A stretch of 41,331 nt of DNA from an uncultured Schlesneria sp. (lineage in GTDB: Bacteria; Planctomycetota; Planctomycetia; Planctomycetales; Planctomycetaceae): the NCBI GenBank assembly GCA_903834925.1, contig CAILLA010000278.1, positions 1-41,331 of the forward strand. Reading direction: 5' to 3'. Each line of letters begins with the position of its first letter. Within the stretch, counting starts at the first letter, position 1. Position numbers and translations under genes: made by a program. Of this stretch, positions 16,821-25,668 are shown one piece after another. The notes under the pieces are model-generated. The model was not told the DNA's origin. It worked only from the letters and a program-made list of their open reading frames with translations, and ran no database searches.

Positions 16821-17011
16821 TGATTGCGGGCATCGCGAACTAGATCAACGGCCACATCCACGGTGCCAATCCTGTTGCGGGTTTCCTCTCGCATGCGATC
16901 CATGTCCTCTCGCGCCTTCCGGCCCGCTTCGGGATCACGTATCCCCTTTATTAAACGAGACATCACTTCATTTAATTCTTGTTGCCCCGTTGGTAGCGTT
17001 GTTGTACTCAT
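16817..17011 (-). CDS. Antitoxin partner of the PIN toxin
   Basis: A 64-residue mostly helical, charged protein (MSTTTLPTGQQELNEVMSRL to VRDARNQ). Its Arg/Glu-rich middle (AGRKAREDMDRMREETRNR) could be the toxin-binding helix. Identification rests on size and on the 4-bp overlap with the PIN toxin gene. No DNA-binding domain is certain. The ATG at 17011 is used; an in-frame TTG 16 codons upstream is less likely. As in other type II loci, autoregulation by the complex at the upstream gap (17012-17260) is expected but not shown. Confidence 0.75.
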   Translation of the reverse strand: MSTTTLPTGQQELNEVMSRLIKGIRDPEAGRKAREDMDRMREETRNRIGTVDVAVDLVRDARNQ

Positions 17012-17260
17012 GCCAGAATTGTTCGAAGTTTGAAGGAATGCGTCAACTGCAGAAACCAAACTTCATCAAGAACATCCCCTTTTTAAACGTGACGGATCAA
17101 TTCGGCATAATATCGCATTCGGCTTGTTCGGTTCGTTCGCGTACGGTTTCGACGCCATTGCTCAAAAAAATTCGCACGCCGGGCGAATGCCCGTCGATCA
17201 AGAGAAGAGTAAAGAGGGTAAAAAGAGTAAGAAGTAATACGGAGTCCTCACGCCGCACGA

Positions 17261-18799
17261 CTAACGAACAACCCGAAAACCAATATCGTAGTAACGGTTG
17301 ACAGGAGCGAACCAGAAGCGATAGGCAGACCGCGCGCTCCAGGCATTGAGGCTCCAGGAGCCACCACGCAGCACACGATATTCCGAGGGGACGACAACGA
17401 CATGATTGTTTGTCGTCTCCTTGCGGTTTTTATACGCATTGGCATCGTAGTGATCGAAACACCATTCCCAGACGTTTCCATGCATGTCAAACAGGCCGAA
17501 TTTGTTTCCGGAATCCACATATGACCCGACGGGTGACGTCCGTTCTAAATACCGCCCCTTGGCCGTCGTTCCAAAAGGGTAATTTCCGTCGATATTCGCA
17601 CGATCACCATTGAGAACGTCGCCGAAATGAAAGGGGGTTGTCGACCCTGCGCGACACGCGTATTCCCACTCCGCTTCCGTCGGCAATCGATACCCATTTC
17701 CCGCCGCAATCGAAACCGTGGCCGCTTGAATCGAGCCTGAATCTCGCTCAATGTGCGTCATGTTGTAGACGGGCGAAAACCCATCTTTCTCGCTGAACTT
17801 GTTGCAGAATTCAATCGCGTCAAACCACGAGACGGATTCCACGGGAAAACGCGACGTCTCTTCCCCATCGATTATTGCAAAACGACTGGGGTTTGTCCCC
17901 ATGATTTTCGCGTATTCCCCTTGGGTCACGGGATAAACGCCCATCGCAAAGGTTTTCGTCATCTGCACAAGATGCTGTGGCTGCTCATCTGCAAACCACT
18001 CCCGTTTCAACTCAGGGTCGGCTTTCAAATAGGCTTTCACTTCCTCCGGGCTGCTTCCCATCCGGAATGAACCTGCCGGGATCGTTACGAATTTCATCCC
18101 CGTTGTCTTGGAAACAAGTTCGTTTGCGGTTGGTTCTTGCGGCCTGGTCGGGCGTGGTTTTGGTGCAGGTTCGGTACGGATTGGCTCAGATGTGATCTTC
18201 GTTTGCGGAACCAGATTGTGCGCCGACGGGATCGCCCAAATATCGTGCTGAGTCAGCACTTCCGCCGAAGGGATACCCACCGGCTGATTGGCGAGTAAGA
18301 ATGCCAGCGAGGATACGGGCATTTCCAGGATTCGAATTGATTCTTTGTCGATCAACAGGTGAATTCCATTCTCCGGATTGACCGGCTCGTCAGTTCGCAG
18401 GATGCGTCCGTAATGCTGTGGATTCCGGCGAAGCTCAGACCAGTGTGAACTGTTGCGAAGCAGCCCCTCGAAGAAATGAGGTGCCCAGCCTTGCTCGCGG
18501 ATCTGCTGGAGTTCGATCATTTCCCGCGTTAATTCTTCGCCGGGTAACGACGGACGCCCCAGATTGGTCAAGATTGTGCGAATTTCGGCCTCGACGGTAT
18601 CTCGCATTCGCTTTTCAATTCGCGAAAGTTGAGATTCAAACGCAGCCATCTGGTTCGCATTGGAGAGCGCTTCGTGACGTTTGTGAAGTCCTTCGACTAA
18701 TTGAACCGCCGCCTCACCGACAATCGGGATCTGTTTGATCCCAAACTTGACGCCACACATCAGGATTTCTGAAGCGACCATTTTTCGCGTGAGCGCCAT
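17261..18799 (-). CDS. SUMF1-fold (FGE-sulfatase family) protein with helical N-terminal domain
   Basis: A 512-residue protein. The C-terminal ~270 residues are a SUMF1/FGE-sulfatase domain: FVTIPAGSFRMGSSPEE, then PVESVSWFDAIEFCNKFSE, LPTEAEWEYACRAG, FGLFDMHGNVWEWC and a closing YYDIGFRVVR. The two catalytic cysteines of true formylglycine-generating enzymes lie in the R-G-G-S-x region; here it reads RGGSWSLNAWSARSAYR without cysteine, so sulfatase maturation is unlikely. The N-terminal ~160 residues are helical, with a hydrophobic segment (FGIKQIPIVGEAAVQLVEG) then a coiled coil. A Pro-rich linker (about 205-235) separates the halves. No signal peptide is seen. GAGG before the ATG at 18799 fixes the start. 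It sits between two toxin-antitoxin loci. A binding or effector role is possible, not shown. Confidence 0.85.
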   Translation of the reverse strand: MALTRKMVASEILMCGVKFGIKQIPIVGEAAVQLVEGLHKRHEALSNANQMAAFESQLSRIEKRMRDTVEAEIRTILTNLGRPSLPGEELTREMIELQQIREQGWAPHFFEGLLRNSSHWSELRRNPQHYGRILRTDEPVNPENGIHLLIDKESIRILEMPVSSLAFLLANQPVGIPSAEVLTQHDIWAIPSAHNLVPQTKITSEPIRTEPAPKPRPTRPQEPTANELVSKTTGMKFVTIPAGSFRMGSSPEEVKAYLKADPELKREWFADEQPQHLVQMTKTFAMGVYPVTQGEYAKIMGTNPSRFAIIDGEETSRFPVESVSWFDAIEFCNKFSEKDGFSPVYNMTHIERDSGSIQAATVSIAAGNGYRLPTEAEWEYACRAGSTTPFHFGDVLNGDRANIDGNYPFGTTAKGRYLERTSPVGSYVDSGNKFGLFDMHGNVWEWCFDHYDANAYKNRKETTNNHVVVVPSEYRVLRGGSWSLNAWSARSAYRFWFAPVNRYYDIGFRVVR

Positions 18800-19160
18800 C
18801 GGTCTGTTTCCTCGATTCAATATCAAAAAGAAGGCCGGAAATCAGTAATACTCAGTGGGAACGTTAATGAAAACGGCTCGGATCACACTTTTTCCTGTTG
18901 GCAATTAAGATTTTGTCCACTCGTGAATACCGCCTGCTTGTTTTTCAACCGATCTCAGGGTCACCACCGAAACCAAGAACGGGACAAAAGATTCGTGGCA
19001 AGATTTCGCGGAAGAAAACTTCCGACGCCAATACATGTCGTGCATTCTTTCCCTGACTTCGTCAGGATTTCGTTAGTGCAACGGAAACGAAGTGCGCTCC
19101 CGCCTCTTACGCGACGAGAATCCTCTTCTGCGTCGACACATCGTTTGATAGAATCACGGC
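18800..19160. other. Gap upstream of SUMF1 gene and antitoxin; no gene seen
   Basis: This divergent gap has no credible ORF. It contains a short hairpin CCTGACTTCGTCAGG (19055-19069). A TAGAAT string six bases before the antitoxin ATG could be a -10 box of a leaderless transcript; no good -35 box accompanies it. Confidence 0.4.
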
Positions 19161-19421
19161 ATGGAAACAATCAGTCGCAATGTCAGGGATCTCGGTGAAG
19201 GCGAGCGTTCTGTAATGGAGCAACTCGTGGGACATCACTTGGCCGACGAACAGAAGCTGGTCATCCAAGTCTTTGGTACCAATCTCAATACCGAGCCAAC
19301 TCAGTCGGGAGCGGATCTATTGCCCGATTGGTGCAATGTTTATGAGGGGTTGACTGACGATCAAATCGCCGAAATCGAGAAATCGATCGTACGGTGTGAT
19401 GTAAGCCGTTTCATTGAATGA
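19161..19421 (+). CDS. Orphan antitoxin-like protein (partner toxin decayed)
   Basis: An 86-residue protein. Its C-terminal string LPDWCNVYEGLTDDQIAEIE is, from memory, typical of small antitoxins encoded just before PIN toxins in planctomycetes and cyanobacteria. The stop (19419-19421) overlaps an ATG in the ATGA arrangement of such pairs, and the expected PIN gene follows only as a remnant. No ribosome binding site precedes the ATG, but a -10-like TAGAAT lies six bases upstream, so a leaderless message is possible. With no toxin it may cross-neutralise another or be in decay. Confidence 0.7.
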   Translation: METISRNVRDLGEGERSVMEQLVGHHLADEQKLVIQVFGTNLNTEPTQSGADLLPDWCNVYEGLTDDQIAEIEKSIVRCDVSRFIE

Positions 19422-19577
19422 TTTCATGGACGAAGCCCTGCTGGACACACCAACAACGACGCAGATCTGATTATTGCCGCAACCGCGTTGGAAGCGGGAC
19501 GCACGCTAGTCAGCGGTAACACGCAGCACTTTGCTTGGATTCCAGACCTTGTTCTGGACAACTGGCGAATGTCTTAG
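19418..19577 (+). pseudogene. Decayed PIN-domain (VapC-like) toxin
   Basis: The ATG at 19418 overlaps the antitoxin stop as in an intact locus, but its frame does not lead into a PIN domain. From 19440 another frame reads AGHTNNDADLIIAATALEAG, continuing to TLVSGNTQHFAWIPDLVLDN and ending WRMS before TAG. This is the C-terminal quarter of a VapC toxin, with the third and fourth acidic regions (NDADLIIAA, SGNTQHF). The N-terminal ~80 residues, with the first catalytic Asp, are missing. A large internal deletion plus frame change explains this. Confidence 0.72.
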
Positions 19578-19659
19578 TGCGTTCGGATGAACTGTTGGCA
19601 TCGCTAATACGCGCCTCGAAGACTAGCGGATAAGCGGCGTAATAGCCTAAAGCAAGGCG

Positions 19660-20890
19660 TCATCGTTCGTTTGGCATATCCTCAGTATCGTCAGGAAATG
19701 GATTAGGCGACTGTTTAAGCTTGAGCGATACATCGAACGATTCGTCCGCGCGTTCGAACCGTAGATTCAATTCCGTGTCAGGTCGACACTGCAAACTTCG
19801 AAATGCCGAGATGGTCATCTCGCGTGCCGGGTGACCATTGATTTTGACAAGGATATCGCCCACGCGAACACCAGCATCCTGTGCCATCCCCCCGGCAACC
19901 CACGACGACGAGTTTGTCATCGACGATTTTGCACGCGAAACGGGATAGGTTTGTTCGAGGCGGGTTGTGCAGACGTTTTCCGGGACGAAAATAGGCTTTA
20001 CGATTAGGAAAATCGAATTCTGCTTCGAATCGCTCTAGGAACTTCAGTCCTGCTTTACTCCTCTGGCTCGTCGAAACATCAACGTTTCGCAAGCGAATAT
20101 TCCCTAATTCAACCTGATCCAGAGTTCCCGGTTGGGAATTCGCGAATCCGCCCGCGGCCACGACGAGCAATCCACCTTCGACGACGATTCGCCGCTTTTT
20201 TGTGAGCTTTCGAAACAGTACGTGTTCCAGCTCAAGGCCGAGGTTACTACCTGAATCTAAAAAAATGTCGTGAAAATTGTCGTCGGAAATTCTTAGTCGA
20301 ACCGATGGCGTCCCAGACTTATCGAAAGTAATTCGTTGAATCTCGGCTGGGGTGCCGCAGGGTGTGTGAACTAAAGCGGCGTAGCCGTCATCGAAATTCA
20401 GCCGTAAGACATACTTTTTCAAAAAATCCATTCCAATCACTCCTGCGACTGGCTGATCCGTTGCGGACCGAATGAAACTTAGATCGAAAGCCGCGACAGT
20501 TGGTACGGCCAAGTCGACGTCGGAATCTCCATTTACAATTCTCATGACGGGAGAAGTGTAAAAGGACGTGGAAGCGTCGCCGATCGGTGTCCGAACCAGC
20601 TTGTCCGCCACCAGCGGTTTTCCAAGTTGGTTTTGAAATCGAGTATCGAGGGCCGTCGTCGAAGCTCCAGTGTCAATTACGAAGAGAGCCTCTTCATCAA
20701 ATATCTTGACCGTCGTACAAATATACTCTTCTTCCACAAATTGACATCGCAAAAGTTCCTCGGCGACTGGCGCTGATTGCGCCCATGCCGGAGCGGACAA
20801 CCCCCTAAACCAACAACTCACCATCAATGCCAACGCAAAGGTTATTCGGCGCTTGGCCCATGATTGGGAAAGCGGGGAAAAGTTCTGCAT
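19660..20890 (-). pseudogene. Retropepsin-like aspartyl protease with PDZ domain, frameshifted
   Basis: The N-terminal frame (20890 down to 19778) encodes a signal peptide and two aspartyl-protease lobes: FVIDTGASTTALD (Asp73) and IFLDSGSNLGLELE. A PDZ domain is expected next and is present, but in another frame (19660-19920): VAGGMAQDAGVRVGDILVKI then NGHPAREMTISAFRSL. The two frames meet near 19885-19925, at or beside a run of six C. A one-base change would give a continuous protein of roughly 410 residues. This is either a true frameshift mutation or a sequencing error. Family members are periplasmic proteases of unknown substrate. Start: the ATG at 20890 precedes a good signal peptide, but upstream in-frame starts (20944, 20989) exist and none has a clear ribosome binding site. 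Confidence 0.72.
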
Positions 20891-21083
20891 GGGTAATTGA
20901 CTCGTCAAGTTACGATTCCATCTCCAAAGACGACGCTGCCTCATTTGCGACCGAATCACAGACGGAAAACTCGAAAGCGCGTTAAGCAAAGCATTAAAAC
21001 AACGTGGAGACCTTTGGTCGCCACGTTGTGCGGGGTTGGGAGACCGCGCACAGCGTGAACAGTGTCGTAAACCGTTTCCGTGA

Positions 21084-21962
21084 CTATTTCTTCAGCTTCC
21101 GATCAAAATACTCGAACAGTGCTTTCTCGGCCTTTTCGGCGTCAGCTCCTTTGAAACCGTGGCCGGCTCCTTCGAGGGTGAGAAGTTCTGCTTCGACGGT
21201 TGATGCCTTCAGCTTATCGACCAGCCAGACCGCTTGTTCGTGGGCGACGTACTTGTCTTCCGTTCCGTGAATGCACAGCGTTGGTGCGGTGTCGGGGGTG
21301 ACCCAATAGAGTGGGCTTCCTTGGATGTGAAGGTCGCGTTTGGTGTCGAGGTTTCCGCCAAACCAGAGCGGTAGAACTTCGTGGGCGTCGACACTCTTGC
21401 CGTAGGACTTGGTGAAGTCGCTTGGGCCGTAAACGTTGACAACGCAGGCGACGGAGCTGGATTGATCGAGGTTGCCGCCGGTTCCTTCGAATCTTGGAAC
21501 ATTTGCGGTTACTGCCAGAAATTGTGCCAGGTGTCCGCCCGCTGACCCGCCTGTGACGCCGATTCGAGCCGGATCAACCTTGTAGTTCTTGGCGTTGGCT
21601 CGCATCCACCGGACCGCAGCCTTGGTATCGTGGACTGCGGCGGGGAATTGGAACTTTGGCGCCAGGCGATAGGAGATCGTCGCTGCGACATATCCTCGTT
21701 CCGCCAATTTCACGCAAAGGGTGTCATAGCCGTCTCGCTTCCCGGCACGGAAACCGCCACCGTGGATGCAGATCACGGCAGGGAAGGGGCCTTCGCCAGC
21801 TTTTGGTCGGGCCAGGTTGAGTTGAAGATGTTGATCATCGGGATTCGTGTATTCGATTCCTTCTTCCCAGACGACGGTGTCTGGAACCGGAGGGGCTGCG
21901 ACGACCAGATTTCCATTCAACAAAACACATCCCACCACGCCAACCAGTAAACTCAGTCTCAT
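21084..21962 (-). CDS. Secreted alpha/beta-hydrolase, esterase/lipase (BD-FAE-like)
   Basis: A 292-residue enzyme with a signal peptide (MRLSLLVGVVGCVLLNGNLV). It has the oxyanion-hole HGGG (67-70), the nucleophile Ser140 in TGGSAGG, Asp236 in HGTEDKYV and His268 in GAGHGF: a complete catalytic triad in the expected order. It resembles bacterial carbohydrate or feruloyl esterases of the BD-FAE group that deacylate plant polysaccharides or small esters. Periplasmic or extracellular action is predicted; the exact ester is not known. It stands alone, with the frameshifted protease gene downstream and a divergent small membrane-protein gene upstream. Confidence 0.9.
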   Translation of the reverse strand: MRLSLLVGVVGCVLLNGNLVVAAPPVPDTVVWEEGIEYTNPDDQHLQLNLARPKAGEGPFPAVICIHGGGFRAGKRDGYDTLCVKLAERGYVAATISYRLAPKFQFPAAVHDTKAAVRWMRANAKNYKVDPARIGVTGGSAGGHLAQFLAVTANVPRFEGTGGNLDQSSSVACVVNVYGPSDFTKSYGKSVDAHEVLPLWFGGNLDTKRDLHIQGSPLYWVTPDTAPTLCIHGTEDKYVAHEQAVWLVDKLKASTVEAELLTLEGAGHGFKGADAEKAEKALFEYFDRKLKK

Positions 21963-22210
21963 CCTGGGGTTCCTTCAAGTGCGAGTGCAAAAAGAAAGCA
22001 GCGAACTTCGCAAAGCTTAGCAAACCTGATTACAGAACTCTTCTGACTCGTCTCGATTTCGGGAATGTTGTTGCAGAGACCCCATCGCGGCGTTGAATAG
22101 ACTCGACAGACACAGGAATTCCGCTCAGAATAAGACCATACTGCTTGAGGCAGATCGTTGTTTTATGGAATTACGACTTACGGGCCGAACTCGGCCGGAG
22201 AGACTTGTCG

Positions 22211-22516
22211 ATGACCGCTCATCCTGAATCCCATACGCATGAAGTGACTCATGATACTCTTCACGGTGATCCTCGACTGGAAGTGGCGAAGGCATTGAAA
22301 TTTGAGCCTTCAGAACTTGTCGATTTCAACAATGCGGACAAAGCGGCCGGGCAGATGATGGGGAAACTGTTGGGTTTTCTCTTTTGCGTCCTGCTGTTCC
22401 TGATGACCGGAGTCAACATTTGGATGTTAACTCACAGTTCAGACATCAATGATACAGATCCTCAGGCATTTGCAAACGGCAGTGCCGGTGGCCATGCGGC
22501 TGCGGCTCATCATTGA
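22211..22516 (+). CDS. Small single-pass membrane protein, unknown function
   Basis: A 101-residue protein. The start at 22211 has GGAGAG nine bases upstream; 22 in-frame codons before it are unlikely to be translated. The N-terminal half is polar and His-rich (MTAHPESHTHEVTHDTLHG), followed by an acidic helical stretch. One membrane segment lies at about residues 50-70 (LLGFLFCVLLFLMTGVNIWM), and the tail ends GGHAAAAHH. Several His residues lie at both ends. I know no family. It is convergent with the BRCT-MerR gene, separated by a palindrome that could terminate both. Confidence 0.65.
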   Translation: MTAHPESHTHEVTHDTLHGDPRLEVAKALKFEPSELVDFNNADKAAGQMMGKLLGFLFCVLLFLMTGVNIWMLTHSSDINDTDPQAFANGSAGGHAAAAHH

Positions 22517-22533
22517 GTTGAGATTTCGAAGAG

Positions 22534-22563
22534 CACGGCCTTACCGAGGACGGTAAGACCGTG
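22534..22563. repeat. Dispersed palindrome, CACGG-type, between convergent genes
   Basis: A 13-bp stem (CACGGCCTTACCG against CGGTAAGACCGTG) with one C-A position, which reads as G-U on the minus strand, and an AGGA loop. It is followed by GCACCC. It sits between the ends of two convergent genes, where a bidirectional terminator would be expected. Confidence 0.72.
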
Positions 22564-22572
22564 GCACCCTTC

Positions 22573-23802
22573 TTAGGTATCGCCTAAACGTTCGCGGGCA
22601 ATTTCGGCCCAGGGGCCTCGCTGGTCGAATTCCAGATAACGTTTCCAGTGGGCTGCGGCGTGTTCTTTTTCGCCCAACTGCTCGAGCACGCCAGCGAGAT
22701 GAAAATGGACCTCGGGGTAGTCGGGATGCAAATCCAGCGCGATCTGGAAGGCCGTCCGGGCGTCAGCTAAATCTCCGATCTCGGACAGCACGCAACCGAG
22801 TTGGGTCCATGCTTCCAGAAATTTGTGATCGAGTTCAACAGCCATATGGTATCGTTCGATTGCCGCGTGTAGTTTCTTTTGTCGGTACAACGCTTCTGCA
22901 AGATGAAAGTGGTACGACGGGTTCAGCGGGTTGCCGATCGTGGCCAATCGCAGTGCTTCAATCGCATGAGTAATCTCGTTTTCGTCCGCCAAACGACAGC
23001 CTTCGCGAAACCAGTCGTCGTCGGTCCACCCTTGTCGATCTGCTGTGTCATTTACCAGAGCAGGGCGGATCGGGATGATTGACGGACCTTCCGACTGATC
23101 AAGATCAACGTCTGGTGGATCAAAATCAAAAAGCCGTTGGCCTGATACTTCGATCAGTCCCAGGTCGTCGCGGAAAACCAGTCCGTGCGCTCCCCGTGCC
23201 AAGACTTCCAGCTGAGCAAGCGGTCGGACCATATTCGGCAAAAGCGCATGCAACTTCTGCAGGCTCGACGAGATTTGTTCGGCTTTAACACCCGATGCCG
23301 CCAGTTCACATAATCGCCGAGCGCTGGCAACTTCTTCAAAATCGAAGTACGGCAGGCGATAGACTTTTTTGACCGCTTTGATCAGTCCCGCCCGTTCCCA
23401 ATGCCGGATGGTATGGACGGAAACGCCCAGCAATTGAAAGAGCATTGCCGGCGTATACAACTTTTGCGTTTTCCTCTCAGGCGGCTCAATACCGAGTAAC
23501 TTCAGCCATTCGGACTCGGAAACAATCCGAATCGGTTCACCTTTCTCGTGAAGCTGACGAGCGTGCTCCAGCTTGATAGACGGAAGTCCATCAGGCTCAA
23601 GTGGCCAGCCTTCTTCACCAACGACCAGAATTGAGGTTTGTTGTCCGACATGCTGCATCGACGTGCCGCCATGCTGGTCGACAAGCTCCATAGCCTGGTG
23701 ATGCGTCATGGACGCCAACGTTCCCGTAAATGCGACACGTTCTCCGCAGAGAACGGGCGAGCTTTTCAGTGTGGAAACAGCATCAGCCAGGTTTTCGGGC
23801 AT
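22573..23802 (-). CDS. BRCT-MerR-TPR fusion protein, putative regulator
   Basis: A 409-residue fusion. Residues about 18-100 look like a BRCT domain (LCGERVAFTGTLASMTHHQAM with GGT further on, then SILVVGEEGW), as in NAD-dependent ligase and RFC. About 118-185 is a MerR-type winged helix (LYTPAMLFQLLGVSVHTIRH then WERAGLI and a DFEEVASARRL helix). About 255-405 is a set of TPR repeats (PSYHFHLAEALYRQKKLHAA, AWTQLGCVLSEIGDLADA, PEVHFHLAGVLEQLGE). A DNA-damage- or NAD-linked transcription factor is one guess. The ATG at 23802 is used; a TTG four codons upstream is possible. It is divergent from glyA across a gap holding two palindromes. Confidence 0.85.
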   Translation of the reverse strand: MPENLADAVSTLKSSPVLCGERVAFTGTLASMTHHQAMELVDQHGGTSMQHVGQQTSILVVGEEGWPLEPDGLPSIKLEHARQLHEKGEPIRIVSESEWLKLLGIEPPERKTQKLYTPAMLFQLLGVSVHTIRHWERAGLIKAVKKVYRLPYFDFEEVASARRLCELAASGVKAEQISSSLQKLHALLPNMVRPLAQLEVLARGAHGLVFRDDLGLIEVSGQRLFDFDPPDVDLDQSEGPSIIPIRPALVNDTADRQGWTDDDWFREGCRLADENEITHAIEALRLATIGNPLNPSYHFHLAEALYRQKKLHAAIERYHMAVELDHKFLEAWTQLGCVLSEIGDLADARTAFQIALDLHPDYPEVHFHLAGVLEQLGEKEHAAAHWKRYLEFDQRGPWAEIARERLGDT

Positions 23803-23944
23803 CACGAGTCGCAAGTGTCCGGTGGTAAGAGTGGCGATTCAATATTGATTCCGCATATCATACACTCTTTTGCGGTTCGACTAGAATCCAATGAGGCTGC
23901 GAGAACGCTTTTGCGTTGTCACGAGTTAATGTTCGGGTTGAGTG

Positions 23945-23975
23945 CCACTGCATCGGAGTCTTCGGAGACGCAGTG
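23945..23975. repeat. Dispersed palindrome, imperfect variant, in divergent gap
   Basis: CACTGC and GCAGTG form the outer stem; the interior (CGGAGTCTTCGGAGAC) pairs only partly, through GTCT/AGAC around a TCGG loop. GTGC precedes it. It resembles the variant at 14914-14945 and may be a degenerate copy of the family. Confidence 0.45.
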
Positions 23976-24004
23976 ACTTCTCTTTTTTCGAGTTCATCGA
24001 AGAG

Positions 24005-24034
24005 CACTGGGTGACCGAAGATGGTCATCCAGTG
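24005..24034. repeat. Dispersed palindrome, CACTGG-type, in divergent gap
   Basis: A 12-bp stem (CACTGGGTGACC against GGTCATCCAGTG) with one G-T pair and the loop GAAGAT, followed by GCACCC and preceded by GAAGAG. It lies in the gap between divergent genes (23803-24147), so it cannot be a simple terminator. Confidence 0.72.
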
Positions 24035-24147
24035 GCACCCGAATCCTTAGCTTTGACAGAGCACTAGATTCGATTTCAGCCAATTCGTTTTGATTTTCGT
24101 AATATCGCAAACTTGCTCGATACTTTTTCCTCGGAGTCTGACAAAAC

Positions 24148-25389
24148 ATGTCCGCCTTGCAATCCGCCGATCCTGCCCTTTGGTCCGCCATTCAGAATGA
24201 ACGGACTCGACAGCACGACGGCCTCGAACTGATCGCATCCGAAAACTACACCAGTGCGGCCATCCTGGAAGCGGCCGGGACCGTGCTTACCAACAAATAT
24301 GCCGAAGGATACCCTGGTCGCCGGTATTACGGTGGTTGTGAATACGTCGATGTCGTCGAGAGTCTTGCGATCGAGCGGGCACGCAAGTTGTTCGGGGCTG
24401 AGCATGCCAATGTTCAACCTCATGCGGGGTCACAAGCCAATATGGCTGTGTATCAAGCGACATTGAAACCTGGCGATGTGTTTCTGGCGATGAATCTGGC
24501 GATGGGAGGTCACCTGACGCACGGCATGAACCTGAATTTTTCCGGGCAGCTTTACCAGCCGATCCCGTACGGTGTTCGCGAAACCGATCACCGGATCGAC
24601 TTTGACCAGGTTGCCAGGTTGGCGCGCGAGCATAAACCGAAATTGATTGTCGCCGGGGCGAGTGCTTATCCACGTGAGATTGACCACGCTAAGTTTGCTG
24701 AGATCGCACATGAAGTGGGGGCGAAATTGTGGGTCGACATGGCTCACTATGCGGGACTGGTGGCAGCGGGCATCCATAACAGTCCTGTACCGGTTTCGGA
24801 TTTTGTGACCAGCACGTCACACAAGACGTTACGTGGGCCGCGTTCGGGTTTTGTTCTGTGTAAAGAACAGTACGCCAAGGAAATCGACAAAGCGGTTTTC
24901 CCCGGACTGCAAGGTGGGCCGTTGATGCACATCATCGCTGCCAAAGCAATCTGCTTCCAGGAAGCAATGCAGCCGTCGTTCAAGGATTATGGAAGACAGA
25001 TCGTCGACAATGCGAGAACTCTCGCCGAAACACTGATGTCGGGTGGAATCAAGCTGGCAAGCGGCGGAACCGATAATCATTTGATGTTGTGCGATGTGAC
25101 GTCGATTGGGCTGACAGGCAAGATTGCCGAGAAGGCTCTGGATCATGCCGGGATCACTGTCAACAAGAATATGATCCCCTACGACCAGCGCAAAGCACTT
25201 GACCCGAGCGGTATCCGTATCGGAACAGCGGCTTTGACAACGCGTGGAATGCGACAGGCAGAAATGAAGCACGTTGGTGCCTGGATTCTGCGAGTTCTCA
25301 ATTCGCCGGAAGATGCAGCAGTGATCGAATCGGTGAAGGGTGAAATCCGCGAGTTTACCAAAGCCTTTCCCGTTCCAGGGATCGGTTAA
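24148..25389 (+). CDS. glyA: Serine hydroxymethyltransferase
   Basis: A 413-residue, full-length PLP enzyme converting serine and tetrahydrofolate to glycine and methylene-tetrahydrofolate in the cytosol, the main source of one-carbon units. The PLP-binding Lys226 is in [14 protein letters not shown]. Typical strings include [40 protein letters not shown] and [11 protein letters not shown] near the N-terminus. GGAG before the ATG supports the start. It is transcribed alone and ends some 195 bp before a strong hairpin terminator. Confidence 0.97.
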   Translation: MSALQSADPALWSAIQNERTRQHDGLELIASENYTSAAILEAAGTVLTNKYAEGYPGRRYYGGCEYVDVVESLAIERARKLFGAEHANVQPHAGSQANMAVYQATLKPGDVFLAMNLAMGGHLTHGMNLNFSGQLYQPIPYGVRETDHRIDFDQVARLAREHKPKLIVAGASAYPREIDHAKFAEIAHEVGAKLWVDMAHYAGLVAAGIHNSPVPVSDFVTSTSHKTLRGPRSGFVLCKEQYAKEIDKAVFPGLQGGPLMHIIAAKAICFQEAMQPSFKDYGRQIVDNARTLAETLMSGGIKLASGGTDNHLMLCDVTSIGLTGKIAEKALDHAGITVNKNMIPYDQRKALDPSGIRIGTAALTTRGMRQAEMKHVGAWILRVLNSPEDAAVIESVKGEIREFTKAFPVPGIG

Positions 25390-25584
25390 TCGTTTAACCC
25401 GAAGCCAGTGGCGCAGGCAGATCGGCGTCCATCCGATCTCTTCAAGCGTTGCCCCGGAGCTATTTTTCGCAATGGCCTTACGAGAAATGACACCTCGGCG
25501 GACGTCAATTCCGCCGCCTCACTCCCGCTTCTCTTCGAGGCGCGGTTAGACGATAAAATGCCTGCGGCGCAGCTGACATAACGG

Positions 25585-25623
25585 AAGGGACTTGCAGGAC
25601 AATCAATCCTGCAAGTCCCTTTT
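25585..25623 (+). terminator. Intrinsic terminator downstream of glyA
   Basis: AAGGGACTTGCAGGA, a seven-base loop, then TCCTGCAAGTCCCTTTT: a 13-bp or longer GC-containing stem followed by four T. On the other strand the stem starts AAAAGGGAC and ends in CCTT, so it could also stop the minus-strand small gene at 25669. Confidence 0.85.
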
Positions 25624-25668
25624 CGCATTGTGGGCATCTCGAACAGCTCGACTGAACCGCTCAAATTG

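Noticed and set aside
17200-17240. A/G-rich direct repeats (AAGAGTAA) after the SUMF1 gene
   Set aside because: Short, imperfect simple sequence; nothing indicates a structured element.
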